A stretch of 64,000 nucleotides of DNA from Bifidobacterium angulatum DSM 20098 = JCM 7096 (GCF_001025155.1 NZ_AP012322.1:1488001-1552000); one strand, 5' to 3'. Positions 10,173 to 20,489 are shown, numbered from the stretch's first letter. Translations and numbers: made by a program. The notes: generated by a model not told the origin, from the sequence alone.

Positions 10173-10229
10173 GGTCTTTGTCTCTTTTCTAATAGATTTT
10201 GCTGGTTTTATATTTTTGAATGAACCTAA

Positions 10230-10865
10230 TTACTGCTGCTTCTGCGCTGAAACGGGCTTCCAACAGTAATAATCCTTGCCCCACTGCTGGAATACCTTGC
10301 CACGTTTATCCGCAAGTTGTACTAGGTACAGATCACGGGCCAAAGAACCATAATCGACCTGAACATCTGTCTTACGCATCAACGTGATGAGAGCACGAAC
10401 AGCACGTACCGTTCCATTGAAATCAGGAGCATTCTCGGCGACTCGCAACCGTCGCAAGATACCCTTACCCTGTTCCAAATCGGGAGCGAGTTCCCTGCAC
10501 GCACGGCCGAACGTCATTCTCTTGCTCGGATCTTTCTGATAAGGCTGAGCAACCCCTTGCCTCTTCGATTGCTGATGCACCGCATACAGCCCCAACACGG
10601 CACGGACGGCATTAACCTGACGATCAAATTCAGGCGAACCATCTGAAGGCTCGGCAAGATCCTGAGGCCAATCCGTGAACAATTCGTCACCAATCAGCAT
10701 CCAGGATGGGGACATTCCATCCAGATCCCGGCGCATTCGAGCAAGACGGGCACGGCTGCTTGGGCTGCTGCCGCTTTCGGCGGCATATTCATGCTGCACA
10801 CTGAATATCAGTTTGGCAGCATATTTGCCGACGGCATTCGCTTTGTCATATATGGATGACGTCAT
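10230..10865 (-). CDS. cse2: Cascade small subunit Cse2 (CasB)
   Basis: Small subunit (two copies per complex) that stabilises the R-loop. The all-alpha, basic protein of 211 aa has the family elements SGSSPSSRARLARMRRDL near the N-terminus and RKTDVQVDYGSLARDLYLVQ near the C-terminus. I chose the ATG at 10865, nine bases after AAGGAG; a GTG six bases upstream would sit too close to that site. The first 20 bp overlap the end of cse1, suggesting translational coupling and equal supply for Cascade assembly. Confidence 0.95.
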   Translation of the reverse strand: MTSSIYDKANAVGKYAAKLIFSVQHEYAAESGSSPSSRARLARMRRDLDGMSPSWMLIGDELFTDWPQDLAEPSDGSPEFDRQVNAVRAVLGLYAVHQQSKRQGVAQPYQKDPSKRMTFGRACRELAPDLEQGKGILRRLRVAENAPDFNGTVRAVRALITLMRKTDVQVDYGSLARDLYLVQLADKRGKVFQQWGKDYYCWKPVSAQKQQ

Positions 10866-12567
10866 AGTCACTTGCTCCTTTATCCGAATGTACTGAAGAT
10901 TCTCGTTTCAGCGAGCCAAGCTCCCTGTTGAGCTTAGACTGGAACGATAATTGCGCACGGGTTGCCTTCATCATGTTTGATGTATGAGATTTACGTTTAT
11001 TATCAAATTCATGTTCGTCAAAAACCGGAACCGAAGACTGGTCCAAATAGTCCCGTTCCATCTCAAGCAATCGGCGGTGAATCTTATCCTTCCAATCATT
11101 AGAGTACTTAATGAAATCTTTGGATTTATCGAAAGCCGCCAGCTCGTCTCGGCAAAGTCTATCAAGCTCCGTATATGCACTTTCCCGAATTCGTTCCTCG
11201 ATTCGATTCTCCACTTTTGCAGATTTGCCTTTATCACCTGCTGACATTTGCAGATTACGAATGAATTGGGTTAAGGCCTGCACTGCGTTGTCAGCGCTTT
11301 TGGCCACATCTATCACCGCCGCTATTCCATCATAGTCATGGCGGAACATAATTGTATTCAGCGAAAGCGTATCGTCGATTCCGGTTTCGAACACGCTGCT
11401 CTGCGATCCATAGACCATACCTTGCGCATGAATCGTCACCAGATTCAACACATGATCTTCAGAATCGAATATCTCAGTGCGGATTTCTTCCAACCACCGG
11501 ATAAGTCCAGGCCTGCAATCATCATCATCCTTCACGCAAAGGATAGGTTCTAAGCCACGCCACAATGCCTTGCTCGCATCGTGCATAACTGGCTTATGCG
11601 TTGGAAGTCCCTTCTTCTGCTGCGGAATACTTCTCCAGGCAGTCATCTTCTCAAAACCATCGGTATCATCTGGAGACACAACATCCCCATAGCAATACAC
11701 CACACCGACGATTCTTGTAACATCTTCGTTTGGCACCAACCGAAGACGACGCGACTGCCATGTCATCGCCTGTACAGGTCCGGCAAATGTGGATTGATTA
11801 TCCAAGTCGGGAGAAGGTATATTGTTTTGCTCCCAGACTGGGACATCTCGCTCATTGCCGAATAGACGATATCGTTCGGAATCGTATTTCGTATCATAAA
11901 GAACCCAATTGAGCATCAACGTTTCAAAAAGGTTCCGTCCTTCCGCATACAGACCGCCAATGGCACCCAACCATCCCGTACTCATCCCCTTGGGAGAATA
12001 GACCTTTCCTCCTTTGACATACGTGTTTCCCTTTACCGGCGTTTTGATTCCTGCAATGTCGTATGCCTGCATAAACACCAGCCATCGACTTGCCTCAGCA
12101 AATGAGATGCTGTCGGTCTCTTCCATGCTTCGCATCGAGAACAGGTACTTGTCCGGCTTGGGAACGTCAGCGATCATTTCCGAAACTGGGGAATAAGGCT
12201 TTGCGCCCACGTATTCCAGATCGGGAATCTGAAAGAACGGGCGTTCCCCAATCAAGAAGAAGCGGTCTTCCCATTTATCAAGATACCGACTCACGATATC
12301 CATATCGAAGTGTTTCGAAGAAAAGATTTCTTTCCACAGCTCGCGCATCTGCTCCTCGTTGACGCCGACGACACGGTATGCGCGATACAGAATCGCAAGG
12401 AACAGTCGGATCAGCGGAAGCTTCTGCTGCGGGATGTCACCCGACAGCTCCTTGATATCCGGAGCATCCGAGAAAATCTGCCGCAACGATATCTCGCCAG
12501 GATGCCCGTCACGATAGACAACCTGCACCCAAGGCTCGTCCAGCAAGGAAAAGATATTGTCTGCCAT
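10846..12567 (-). CDS. cse1: Cascade large subunit Cse1 (CasA/Cas8e)
   Basis: Large Cascade subunit that recognises the PAM and recruits Cas3. The 573-aa product begins MADNIFSLLDEPWVQVVY, then GEISLRQIFSDAPDIKELSG; the N-terminal pattern (F-N/S-L-x-D-x-PW) is the Cse1 signature. A middle segment GRNLFETLMLNWVL is also typical. The ATG follows GGGAGGGG. This gene is visibly poorer in G+C than its neighbours, especially its 3' half (10.9-11.4 kb), which fits horizontal origin of the module. A 64-bp gap separates it from cas3. Confidence 0.96.
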   Translation of the reverse strand: MADNIFSLLDEPWVQVVYRDGHPGEISLRQIFSDAPDIKELSGDIPQQKLPLIRLFLAILYRAYRVVGVNEEQMRELWKEIFSSKHFDMDIVSRYLDKWEDRFFLIGERPFFQIPDLEYVGAKPYSPVSEMIADVPKPDKYLFSMRSMEETDSISFAEASRWLVFMQAYDIAGIKTPVKGNTYVKGGKVYSPKGMSTGWLGAIGGLYAEGRNLFETLMLNWVLYDTKYDSERYRLFGNERDVPVWEQNNIPSPDLDNQSTFAGPVQAMTWQSRRLRLVPNEDVTRIVGVVYCYGDVVSPDDTDGFEKMTAWRSIPQQKKGLPTHKPVMHDASKALWRGLEPILCVKDDDDCRPGLIRWLEEIRTEIFDSEDHVLNLVTIHAQGMVYGSQSSVFETGIDDTLSLNTIMFRHDYDGIAAVIDVAKSADNAVQALTQFIRNLQMSAGDKGKSAKVENRIEERIRESAYTELDRLCRDELAAFDKSKDFIKYSNDWKDKIHRRLLEMERDYLDQSSVPVFDEHEFDNKRKSHTSNMMKATRAQLSFQSKLNRELGSLKRESSVHSDKGASDYDVIHI

Positions 12568-12631
12568 CGATTCCCCTCCCTATCAGCTTTGACTTCGTCT
12601 TTCAACGAGGACAATACACCTTTGTCCCATC

Positions 12632-15600
12632 TTAATTATCCTCTTTCCTGTGATATGTCAACCCCGTCTCACGCGAATAAGCGATCGCATTCCCGCACAG
12701 CTCGGAGGACACGAAACCGTTCGTCTTCTCGTGCAGGAACAATGCCAGCTTTCCCGCAAGCCAAGGGGATTCCTGCCAACACGCAGCTTCGGAGGCGCAT
12801 CCATCTTCCAGCGCAGCAATCAGAGCATCGATTTTGTCCGGCAAACATAATCCCATCGGCAATCTCACCGCGCATTGGGCCGCGACCTTGGCGACGGCAT
12901 CATCCGGCATAACTGTCGTCGGGATAACGGCACCATTCTCCACGCCGGCACGCTCATTCCCCACCCAAGGCATCAAACGTATCTCGCCGTCGCATTCATG
13001 CAGCAGCATCACCTCCACAGTCTCTTGCGTATCCCTTACCGCGCGCTGCCCTTTGTCCTCGTCGTTTTCATCGACTTGCGTAGAGAACCAGTCCACCAGC
13101 AATCGATTCTGGTTCATCGACTTCACCGACTGCAGAAGATATGTACCGGCTTTTTTCTTTTTCTTCGCTCTTTTCGCATCCCGCTTCGCACAAGCATCGT
13201 CATATCGCGCCAACCATGCGGAGGGTATGAGGGTACGACGATCATCGCCATACGCACTTCGCACAGTATGCGCGATGTCTTGCGGCAGCCGTTGATCACA
13301 GGAGGCGACAGCATCACGCAGATTTAAAACCGCAAGAGCCTCCATCAGGGCAGCAGCCTCATATACGCTATCCACTCGCTTGGCGAATTCAGGCCCATCG
13401 GATTCCCACGTTTTAATGCCACGGATATAGCATGTCGCCTTGCGCAGGGATCGGGGACGATCGCATTCACCATCGCCACGGTGGTGGCGATGCACCCGCC
13501 CCAGACGCTGCATGATCAGGTCCACCGGCGCAATATCCGTTATCAACGCATCGAAATCGATGTCCAACGACTGTTCCAACACCTGAGTGCCGACGACTAT
13601 CAGCTTCTCCGGGCGTTTCCCATTCCCAACCGTGCTCTCAGGGCCCAGCAGGCCGCGAAGTTCACGCTCATTGGACATGCGGTCGATGTCCATGAAACGG
13701 GAATGCGTCAGTTTTACAAGATCGTTGCCATAACGACCGCCCAGCAATTCGGCCGTTTGCTGCGCGCGCCCGACCGTATCGCAAATCACGCCGATGCAGC
13801 CACCATCCGCGAGCAATATGTCCATCAAGCCAAGCAATGCCTCATCATTGTCATCGATGATCTCGCACCGAACGTCCATCGATCTACCGGACGGCTTTAC
13901 ATCCACATGCTTGATTTCATGACCTTCGGTATAGGTCAGCAAAGGGTAAGCATCCGAAATGACGCGCTTCTCTCCTCGCGGCGTAGAAGAATGAACCGAA
14001 CCATTGCATTCGATTTGGCTGTCGCCTGCACGTAGCATCTCCAAGATGCTGGGCTTCCCTGTGGCACTGCCGGATTTGCATTCTGTACTACCCCAGCCTT
14101 TCAGATATGCTTCGACCATTTCGGCACGCTGCTGCTCAGGCAATGTCGCAGACAACAGGATGACCGGAGTCCGATAGCCACCAAGCCATTCCAAGGCCAT
14201 CTTGAGGTATTCCTGCATATAGGCGTCATACGCGTGGCATTCGTCGATAATGACGACTTTATTCGCCATCGCAAGTTGACGGAGCACCACATGCTTCATC
14301 TGCAAAGCACCCATCAATACCTGATCGACCGTACAGACAAGAAAATTGGCGAGCGCGCCTTTCTTGCGGCCCCAAAGCCAGTCGGAAACAACGGTTTCCG
14401 GCGGCACGTCGATCTGTTTCCTTGGATTTCCCCACTTATTTTCATCCTGATCGACAGAGGAGAATCGGCGATGCGACGAAGCGATGATGCTCCGGAAATC
14501 GTTGTTCAGCTGTGCTTTACCGTGAGCCAGCCAGACCGTCTTCTCATTGGAGAAATCGCAGGATGGCAATGCTTCCAGCCAGTGATGCACTCGGGTGAAC
14601 ATCGCGTCTGTGGTGGCCATCGTCGGCAATGCCACGCATACGCCGCCTCGCCCGGTGCGTTGCGCCAAGATTTCGGCGGCGGCGAGCGCAGCCTCCGTCT
14701 TTCCCTCACCCATGGGTGCCTCAATCACCATAATCCCAGGCTGCTTGGTCTTGTTGGCGATCCGAACCGCTTCCTCCTGGACAGGACGGACCTTCGCGCC
14801 TTCGGGGAGTCTGAAGCGTGTCGAGAAAAGCTCTTGGCAAGACGAGGGAACATCTTCCGGCACCCATGCGTGAGGCAATTGCACATATGCCCACGCCCTG
14901 TTCGCCCGGCTCCGCAGACCAGACCACGACTGGATGTCGTCGCCTTCCCGGTCGCCCAGGAGAGATGACATTTCATCATCATCCGTCCAAGGATCTGTTC
15001 GCACTAGGGGAAACATGCCATCATCGCTGTTGCTGGCAATCCAGTCCGCCATAATGACCAGCCCCGTTGCCAGCACAGCCGACTGGACGCTGAATCTTAT
15101 ATCGGAGAGGGACGCCCATTCGCTTTGCCCTATACCGGCTATGCCTGCGATGAAACCAATGAGCTCGTCCTGAGCCGCAACCCACTCGGTGGAGTCTAAG
15201 CCGGATCTCCTTTTCTCCAGTCCTGCATCTTCGACTTTGCTTTTATCCGGAGGGATACCGTGATGCCCACCGACAACACACGCATACTGTCTGGCTGTTT
15301 TTCTATCCCAACCATGAACGCGCATGAGGTACCCTTCAAGGATTGCCTCGCCTGCAATGGGATGCGTAGGGTGATTGCAATCCCTTAAGCCGGCAATCAT
15401 GGGAAGACCGGCTTTCTCGGCCTTCCAGGCAAAGCTTTCGGCCTCCGCGCCGAAAGTAATGGGCTTCGCCTGGAACACCGGCGTCGCCTTGCCGATATCA
15501 TGCACGCCTGCCAGAAACACCGCCAGTTTCCTTGCCAGCTTTTCATCCCCGCCAAGATCTCGGGCAATCACGTCCTTAGTGCCCTGAGGAACCCAAGTAT

Positions 15601-15736
15601 CCCAGATTTTCGTCGCCACTGCGGCGGAATCAGCCATATGCACGTATAGCGGCAACCATTCGGAGTCATCCACGCGATTCGTCTTTCCCCAAATCGATCT
15701 TGTGCGATCAGATAGCCCCAGTCCATCGGCAGACAT
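12632..15736 (-). CDS. cas3: CRISPR-associated helicase/nuclease Cas3
   Basis: Effector recruited by Cascade that unwinds and degrades target DNA. From the chosen ATG (1034 aa): N-terminal HD nuclease with HD at residues 79-80 (AGVHDIGKATP) and a second His pair at 158-159 (VGGHHGIPP). Then a superfamily-2 helicase with Walker A APMGEGKTEAA (about 340-350), Walker B DECH at 499-502 (VIIDECHAYD) and motif VI QRLGRVHRHH (744-753). All key residues are present, so it looks active. The start at 15736 has a very strong site (AAGGGGGGA). An in-frame ATG at 15799 preceded by GGAG would add 21 residues not usual for the family. First gene of the cas operon; divergent from the hydrolase at 16020. Confidence 0.96.
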   Translation of the reverse strand: MSADGLGLSDRTRSIWGKTNRVDDSEWLPLYVHMADSAAVATKIWDTWVPQGTKDVIARDLGGDEKLARKLAVFLAGVHDIGKATPVFQAKPITFGAEAESFAWKAEKAGLPMIAGLRDCNHPTHPIAGEAILEGYLMRVHGWDRKTARQYACVVGGHHGIPPDKSKVEDAGLEKRRSGLDSTEWVAAQDELIGFIAGIAGIGQSEWASLSDIRFSVQSAVLATGLVIMADWIASNSDDGMFPLVRTDPWTDDDEMSSLLGDREGDDIQSWSGLRSRANRAWAYVQLPHAWVPEDVPSSCQELFSTRFRLPEGAKVRPVQEEAVRIANKTKQPGIMVIEAPMGEGKTEAALAAAEILAQRTGRGGVCVALPTMATTDAMFTRVHHWLEALPSCDFSNEKTVWLAHGKAQLNNDFRSIIASSHRRFSSVDQDENKWGNPRKQIDVPPETVVSDWLWGRKKGALANFLVCTVDQVLMGALQMKHVVLRQLAMANKVVIIDECHAYDAYMQEYLKMALEWLGGYRTPVILLSATLPEQQRAEMVEAYLKGWGSTECKSGSATGKPSILEMLRAGDSQIECNGSVHSSTPRGEKRVISDAYPLLTYTEGHEIKHVDVKPSGRSMDVRCEIIDDNDEALLGLMDILLADGGCIGVICDTVGRAQQTAELLGGRYGNDLVKLTHSRFMDIDRMSNERELRGLLGPESTVGNGKRPEKLIVVGTQVLEQSLDIDFDALITDIAPVDLIMQRLGRVHRHHRGDGECDRPRSLRKATCYIRGIKTWESDGPEFAKRVDSVYEAAALMEALAVLNLRDAVASCDQRLPQDIAHTVRSAYGDDRRTLIPSAWLARYDDACAKRDAKRAKKKKKAGTYLLQSVKSMNQNRLLVDWFSTQVDENDEDKGQRAVRDTQETVEVMLLHECDGEIRLMPWVGNERAGVENGAVIPTTVMPDDAVAKVAAQCAVRLPMGLCLPDKIDALIAALEDGCASEAACWQESPWLAGKLALFLHEKTNGFVSSELCGNAIAYSRETGLTYHRKEDN

Positions 15737-16019
15737 GCAATCCCCCCTTAATCCCATTTCAAAAGCAAACCTTGCAGGCACTTGCCACCTTTGGCTCATT
15801 GTCGCTCCGGCTTATGCTTGTGAAGGCCAGCATAGACTATGTATGGCCAAAGACACGCCATACGACATATTTTTGCCGCCTGCCGCTGCAACCATCCCGC
15901 TCATCCTCTCCGCAATGCAACCAACATGCAGGGAAAGCCACCCGTCATCGTTTCCTAGGAAGCGCCAAATTCCACCTACCCGCGATAATGGCATATACAG
16001 GGAAACAAAGGAGCACACC

Positions 16020-16754
16020 ATGCAGCTGCACGTCACGGGGTCCATCGATTTCGAGGAGAGCGCTTCCACATCCGACAATCTGCTGTTCCTTGGTTTTCAC
16101 GGGTACAGCAACGACGAATCCGAAATGATCCGCATCATCAACGCAATCTACGGCATCAATTGTTGCGACGGCAACGCCCCCAACAGCAACGCCACAACCA
16201 ACAGCATTGCCAGCAACGCCGCTGCCGCTCACTCCCCTGCCGCACATCAATCCGACCACACCGACTACCCCAGCCACCCGAACTATCTGTCGTTCCGCGG
16301 CACCTACGAACGCCCCTACATCGGCAGCTACTACTGGTACCCGGACGGCTGCTCGGTCAGCGAGCGCCGCAACGCGTGCACAGCAATCGGCAATAGCGTT
16401 GTGAAACTGTTGGATGCCCCGGCTTTTCAACGGTTCCGTAAGGTGCTGATCGGTTTTTCGCAGGGCGGATATCTCTCGTATCGCATGGTCGCGGAGCACC
16501 CTGACGTGTTCGATGCGGCGATTCTGCTCAGCCCCTCGTTCAAGGGCGAGGCGGATAGCGAGCTTTCTGCGGGCCGTACTCGTTTTGCGCTGTGCTATGG
16601 CACCGATGACCATACGATTCCCGCTGCCGACCAGCAGTGTGCACGAACGAAGCTTACGGCAACGGGCAACTGCACGGTGTTCGAATACCCTGGCATGGCG
16701 CATGGCCTGTGTGATCAGGAAATCATTGATTTGCGGAATTGGCTTAACCAGTAG
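16020..16754 (+). CDS. Alpha/beta hydrolase (phospholipase/carboxylesterase-like)
   Basis: Predicted cytoplasmic serine esterase, 244 aa, no signal peptide. Visible features: LFLGFHGYSNDE near the N-terminus (oxyanion region), nucleophile Ser in VLIGFSQGGYLSYR (GxSxG), acid in CYGTDDHTIP and His in YPGMAHGLCDQEI, giving a full catalytic triad in the order of the phospholipase/carboxylesterase family. An unusual low-complexity insert rich in Asn, Ala and Ser follows the first strand (NAPNSNATTNSIASNAAAAH). The start is chosen by AAAGGAG 7 bp upstream. It diverges from cas3 and is probably unrelated to it. The substrate cannot be told. Confidence 0.85.
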   Translation: MQLHVTGSIDFEESASTSDNLLFLGFHGYSNDESEMIRIINAIYGINCCDGNAPNSNATTNSIASNAAAAHSPAAHQSDHTDYPSHPNYLSFRGTYERPYIGSYYWYPDGCSVSERRNACTAIGNSVVKLLDAPAFQRFRKVLIGFSQGGYLSYRMVAEHPDVFDAAILLSPSFKGEADSELSAGRTRFALCYGTDDHTIPAADQQCARTKLTATGNCTVFEYPGMAHGLCDQEIIDLRNWLNQ

Positions 16755-16767
16755 GTTTTTCACGCGC

Positions 16768-16836
16768 CTACTTTACATTTCCTACCAATCCTATTTGACA
16801 TTTCTTACCATTCCTACTTTACATTTTCTACCTTGC
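16768..16836. repeat. Three tandem 23-bp repeats
   Basis: Units 16768-16790, 16791-16813 and 16814-16836 share the pattern CTA-CTTTACATTTCCTACC with a few changes each. They start 14 bp after the hydrolase stop, between that gene and ileS. The rest of the 415-bp intergenic region holds the two hairpins listed separately and no gene that I can support. Confidence 0.8.
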
Positions 16837-16924
16837 CAGCAGCGGAAACCGGGCCGGGATACATAAGCGCACGCAAGCAGGAAAAGCAACGCCACCACGC
16901 ATAGCCCAGCTCCAGCTCGCCGGC

Positions 16925-16982
16925 AAAAAGAAAAAGCCGGGGGCCGGGTTCATGAGCATACCCCATGAACCCGGCTCCCGGC
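16925..16982 (-). terminator. Intrinsic terminator, minus strand (ileS)
   Basis: Inverted repeat with 19-bp arms (16936-16954 and 16964-16982, one G-T mismatch). On the minus strand it is followed by CTTTTTCTTTTTGCC, a proper U-tract. It lies about 190 bp beyond the ileS stop and can also catch read-through from the plus-strand hydrolase. Confidence 0.8.
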
Positions 16983-17127
16983 AGCGCGACTGCTTCTCAA
17001 GTACTACTTCTGATGTGTGCTTGACTCACATGAACAACACTGAGAACCACTCGCTCGGCGATCCGTACCACCGCACGGCCAGCACAGCGATACGCGGCAC
17101 ATGCGCAGGCACGAATCAAGTCCATAT

Positions 17128-17163
17128 ATGAGCCTACGCAAGTCCATACCCACGTAGGCTCAT
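17128..17163 (-). terminator. Hairpin just after ileS
   Basis: Perfect 11-bp inverted repeat ATGAGCCTACG / CGTAGGCTCAT beginning 7 bp after the ileS stop. No U-tract follows, so it may be an RNA-stabilising 3' hairpin in front of the stronger terminator at 16925-16982. Confidence 0.55.
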
Positions 17164-17169
17164 AAGCGT

Positions 17170-20100
17170 TCAGGCCTTGGCGACTTCCACACTCAGCTCG
17201 GAGCCTTCGGCGCCGGCTTCCACAGCCACGCTGTCGGCCGAGGTATCGTGCGCCACGAGGTCCTTGAACTGTTCGACCTTGGCCACATCGTCCGCGGGCA
17301 CGGTCACCTTCAGCGTGATGCGGTCGGAGATTTCCAGGCCGGCGGCCTTACGGGCTTCCTGCACGGCGCGGATCACGTCGCGGGCGTAGCCTTCGGCCAG
17401 CAGATCATCGTTGAGCTCGGTGTCGAGGATCACGAAGCCACCGGTCGGCAGCGCGGCGGACACGGAGTTCGCAGCCTCCTGCGCGTCCTTCTCCTCCACG
17501 CGGTTGATCAGCTCGTATTCGCCTTCCTCAAGCGCGATCTCACCGTTCGGCGTCTCGCACACCGGCGCACCGTCCGCATTAACATGCCATGCACCGCTCT
17601 TGGACGCCTTGATGGCGAACTGCACGTCCTTACGCAGACGCTTGCCGGCCACACGCGCGTTCACGCGCAGCTCGTTCACGATCGTCAGGCCCTGGGAACC
17701 GGCATCCTCCAGCGTGCAGAATTCAACGTCCTTCACATTCAGTTCGGACTTCAGAATATCGGTGTACGCGGCCACGGCCTGCGGGGCCTCAACCACCACG
17801 GTCAGCTTGGCGAGCGGCTGGCGCACGCGAATCTGCTTGGCCTTACGCATGGAAAGCGTGCCGGAGACAACCTCACGCACCTTCTCCATCGCAGCCACCA
17901 GCGCGGCGTCATCCTGCAGCACAGCACCCAATTCGGTGGTTTCGCCGGTCAGCTTATCCTTCAGGAACGGCCAATCGGCCAGATGCACGGATTCGCCACC
18001 GGTCAGACCACGCCACACGGCTTCGGCTTCCATCGGAGCCAGCGGGGCCAGCACGCGCATGAAGGTTTCGAGCACGGTGTACAGCGTGTTGAACGCCTGC
18101 TCGTCGCCCGCACCGAAACGTTCACGGGTGTTGCGGATATACCAGTTGGTCAGCACGTCGATGAAATCGCTCACCGCATCGCACGCGTCGGAAATGTAGA
18201 AGTTGTCCAGCGAATCCTGGGTCTGTTCCACCAGTCGGCGCAGACGGGCCAGCAGATAACGGTCCATCTCCGGCAGGCCTGCCACCTCGTCGGCACGCAG
18301 CGTGCGCGCATCATACCCGGCCGCGTTCGCGTACAAAGTGAAGAAGTAGTAGGAGCTCCACACCGGCAGCATGACCTGACGCACGGTGTCACGAATACCA
18401 TCCGCGGTCACGATCAGGTTGCCGCCGCGCAGAATCGGCGAGCTCATGAGGAACCAGCGCATGGCGTCGGAACCGAAATCGTTGAACACACCGTTCACAT
18501 CCGGGTAGTTGCGCAGATGCTTGCTCATCTTCTGGCCATCGGAACCAAGTACGATGCCATGGCAGATCACGTTCTTGAACGCCGGGCGGTCGAACAGGGC
18601 GGTCGCCATGATGTGCTGCACGTAGAACCAGCCACGGGTCTGGCCGATGTACTCCACGATGTAGTCGCACGGGAAATGCTGTTCGAAGGTTTCCTTGTTC
18701 TCGAACGGGTAATGGTACTGGGCGAAGCTCATGGAACCGGATTCGAACCAGCAGTCCATCACGTCGCTGATGCGGTGCATGTGGCTCTTGCCGGTCGGAT
18801 CGTCCGGGTTGACGCGGGTCAGCTCATCAATGTACGGGCGGTGCATGTTGACATTGCCCTCATGGTCGCGCGGGTAGTCGCCGAAGTCGGCCTTCAGCTC
18901 GTCCAGCGAACCGTACACGTCCACACGCGGGTACTTCGGATCATCGGACACCCATACCGGGATCGGGGAACCCCAGAAACGGTTGCGGGAGATGGACCAA
19001 TCACGTGCGTTGGCGAGCCACTTGCCGAACTGGCCATCCTTCACGTTGTCCGGAATCCAGTTGATCTGCTGGTTGAGTTCCAGCAGACGATCCTTGATCT
19101 TGGTCACGGACACGAACCAGGAGCTCACCGGCTTGTAGATGAGCGGCGTGGCGCAACGCCAGCAGTGCGGGTAGGAGTGCACGTAGCTCTTCTCCTGGAA
19201 GAGGATGGCGCGCTGCTCCTCGGGCACGCGGGCCAGCGGGCCGTCACCGGCACGCAGGTTGCGCAGGATCGGCTTGTTCGCGTCGAACACGTACATGCCC
19301 TCATAATCCGGGCACAGCGACGTGAACTTGCAGCCCGCGTCGAGCACGTCCACGCTCTTGATGCCCTTGGCGTTCAGCGTGTTCATATCGTCCTCGCCGT
19401 AGGGAGCCTGATGCACCAGGCCGGTACCCTCAACGGTGTCGACATAATCGGCGGTGAAGATCTGATAACCTTCCGGCCCCGGCACCTTGCCTTCCACGGC
19501 GTTCTCATCGCCCGCGAAGTACGGGAACACCGGGTAGTAGCGCCAGCCTTCCATCTCGGAGCCCTTGAGTTCGCGCACGATCTCGTAGTTCTCGCCGAGT
19601 TCCTTCTCGTAGGAGCCGAGCAGCGGCTTGCCCAGGTAGAACTTCTTGCCCGCGAACTTGCCTTCGGCCGGGCGCACCTCCACATAGTCGATGTCGGCAC
19701 CGACCACGATGGCGAAGTTGGTCGGAACGGTCCACGGGGTGGTGGTCCAGAAGACGGCGTAGGCGTCCTCCTCGTCGCGCAGCTTCACAGCCACGGACAC
19801 GGTGGTGTCCTGACGATCCTGGTACACATCCGCATCCATGCGCAACTCGTGCGCGGAAAGCGGCGTCTGATCCTTCGGGCAGTACGGCAGCACGCGGTAG
19901 CCCTGGTAGGCCAGACCCTTGTCGTACAGCTGCTTGAACGCCCACATCACGGATTCCATGTACGGAATGTTCAGAGTCTTGTAGCCGTGCTCGAAGTCGA
20001 CCCAGCGGGCCTGACGGTGGACGTAATCCTTCCACTCGTTGGTGTACTTGAGCACGGAGGCGCGGCAGGCATCATTGAACTTGTCGATGCCCATTTCCTT

Positions 20101-20484
20101 GACCTGATCGACGGAATCGATGCCCAGTTCCTTCTGCGCCTCAAGCTCGGCGGGCAGACCGTGGGTATCCCAGCCGAACACACGGTTGACCTTGTGGCCC
20201 TTCATGGTCTGATAGCGCGGGATGACGTCTTTAGCGTAACCGGTCAGCAGGTGGCCGTAATGCGGCAGGCCGTTCGCGAACGGCGGGCCGTCGAAGAACA
20301 CGAATTCGTTCTGGCTGTGATCGCCGGACGGACGGCGGTCGATGGACTTCTGGAAGGTATCGTCCTTGTCCCAATAGTCGAGCACGGACTCCTCCAGCTT
20401 GGGGAAGCTGGGGTTCGGCGCGACGTTGGCGCTCTGCTCGCCGGCAGCAGCCTTCGGATACACATGATTGGTGGATTCGCTCAC
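17170..20484 (-). CDS. ileS: Isoleucyl-tRNA synthetase
   Basis: Charges tRNA-Ile. The class I synthetase of 1104 aa has the HIGH-type motif HYGH at residues 75-78 (GPPFANGLPHYGHLLTGYAK) and KMSKH starting at Lys652 (SDGQKMSKHLRN). The editing (CP1) domain lies between, including GTGLVHQAPYGEDD, and an anticodon-binding domain follows. The length fits the long actinobacterial/eukaryote-like IleS type. Start: the GTG at 20484, which follows GACGAGGAG at 7 bp. A further upstream in-frame GTG at 20508 lacks a site and would sit inside the T-box control region. Regulated by the T-box at 20490-20730. Confidence 0.98.
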   Translation of the reverse strand: MSESTNHVYPKAAAGEQSANVAPNPSFPKLEESVLDYWDKDDTFQKSIDRRPSGDHSQNEFVFFDGPPFANGLPHYGHLLTGYAKDVIPRYQTMKGHKVNRVFGWDTHGLPAELEAQKELGIDSVDQVKEMGIDKFNDACRASVLKYTNEWKDYVHRQARWVDFEHGYKTLNIPYMESVMWAFKQLYDKGLAYQGYRVLPYCPKDQTPLSAHELRMDADVYQDRQDTTVSVAVKLRDEEDAYAVFWTTTPWTVPTNFAIVVGADIDYVEVRPAEGKFAGKKFYLGKPLLGSYEKELGENYEIVRELKGSEMEGWRYYPVFPYFAGDENAVEGKVPGPEGYQIFTADYVDTVEGTGLVHQAPYGEDDMNTLNAKGIKSVDVLDAGCKFTSLCPDYEGMYVFDANKPILRNLRAGDGPLARVPEEQRAILFQEKSYVHSYPHCWRCATPLIYKPVSSWFVSVTKIKDRLLELNQQINWIPDNVKDGQFGKWLANARDWSISRNRFWGSPIPVWVSDDPKYPRVDVYGSLDELKADFGDYPRDHEGNVNMHRPYIDELTRVNPDDPTGKSHMHRISDVMDCWFESGSMSFAQYHYPFENKETFEQHFPCDYIVEYIGQTRGWFYVQHIMATALFDRPAFKNVICHGIVLGSDGQKMSKHLRNYPDVNGVFNDFGSDAMRWFLMSSPILRGGNLIVTADGIRDTVRQVMLPVWSSYYFFTLYANAAGYDARTLRADEVAGLPEMDRYLLARLRRLVEQTQDSLDNFYISDACDAVSDFIDVLTNWYIRNTRERFGAGDEQAFNTLYTVLETFMRVLAPLAPMEAEAVWRGLTGGESVHLADWPFLKDKLTGETTELGAVLQDDAALVAAMEKVREVVSGTLSMRKAKQIRVRQPLAKLTVVVEAPQAVAAYTDILKSELNVKDVEFCTLEDAGSQGLTIVNELRVNARVAGKRLRKDVQFAIKASKSGAWHVNADGAPVCETPNGEIALEEGEYELINRVEEKDAQEAANSVSAALPTGGFVILDTELNDDLLAEGYARDVIRAVQEARKAAGLEISDRITLKVTVPADDVAKVEQFKDLVAHDTSADSVAVEAGAEGSELSVEVAKA

Positions 20485-20489
20485 CGTAT

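Noticed and set aside
6139..15736. Search by eye for spacers that match other parts of the window (self-targeting)
   Set aside because: I saw no full match to the genes here, but a by-eye check is not exhaustive; a computed search of all 99 spacers against the genome is needed.
15945..16763. Minus-strand 272-codon frame opposite the hydrolase
   Set aside because: Antisense of a gene with a complete catalytic triad and a good ribosome site; Arg/Val/Ala-rich shadow.
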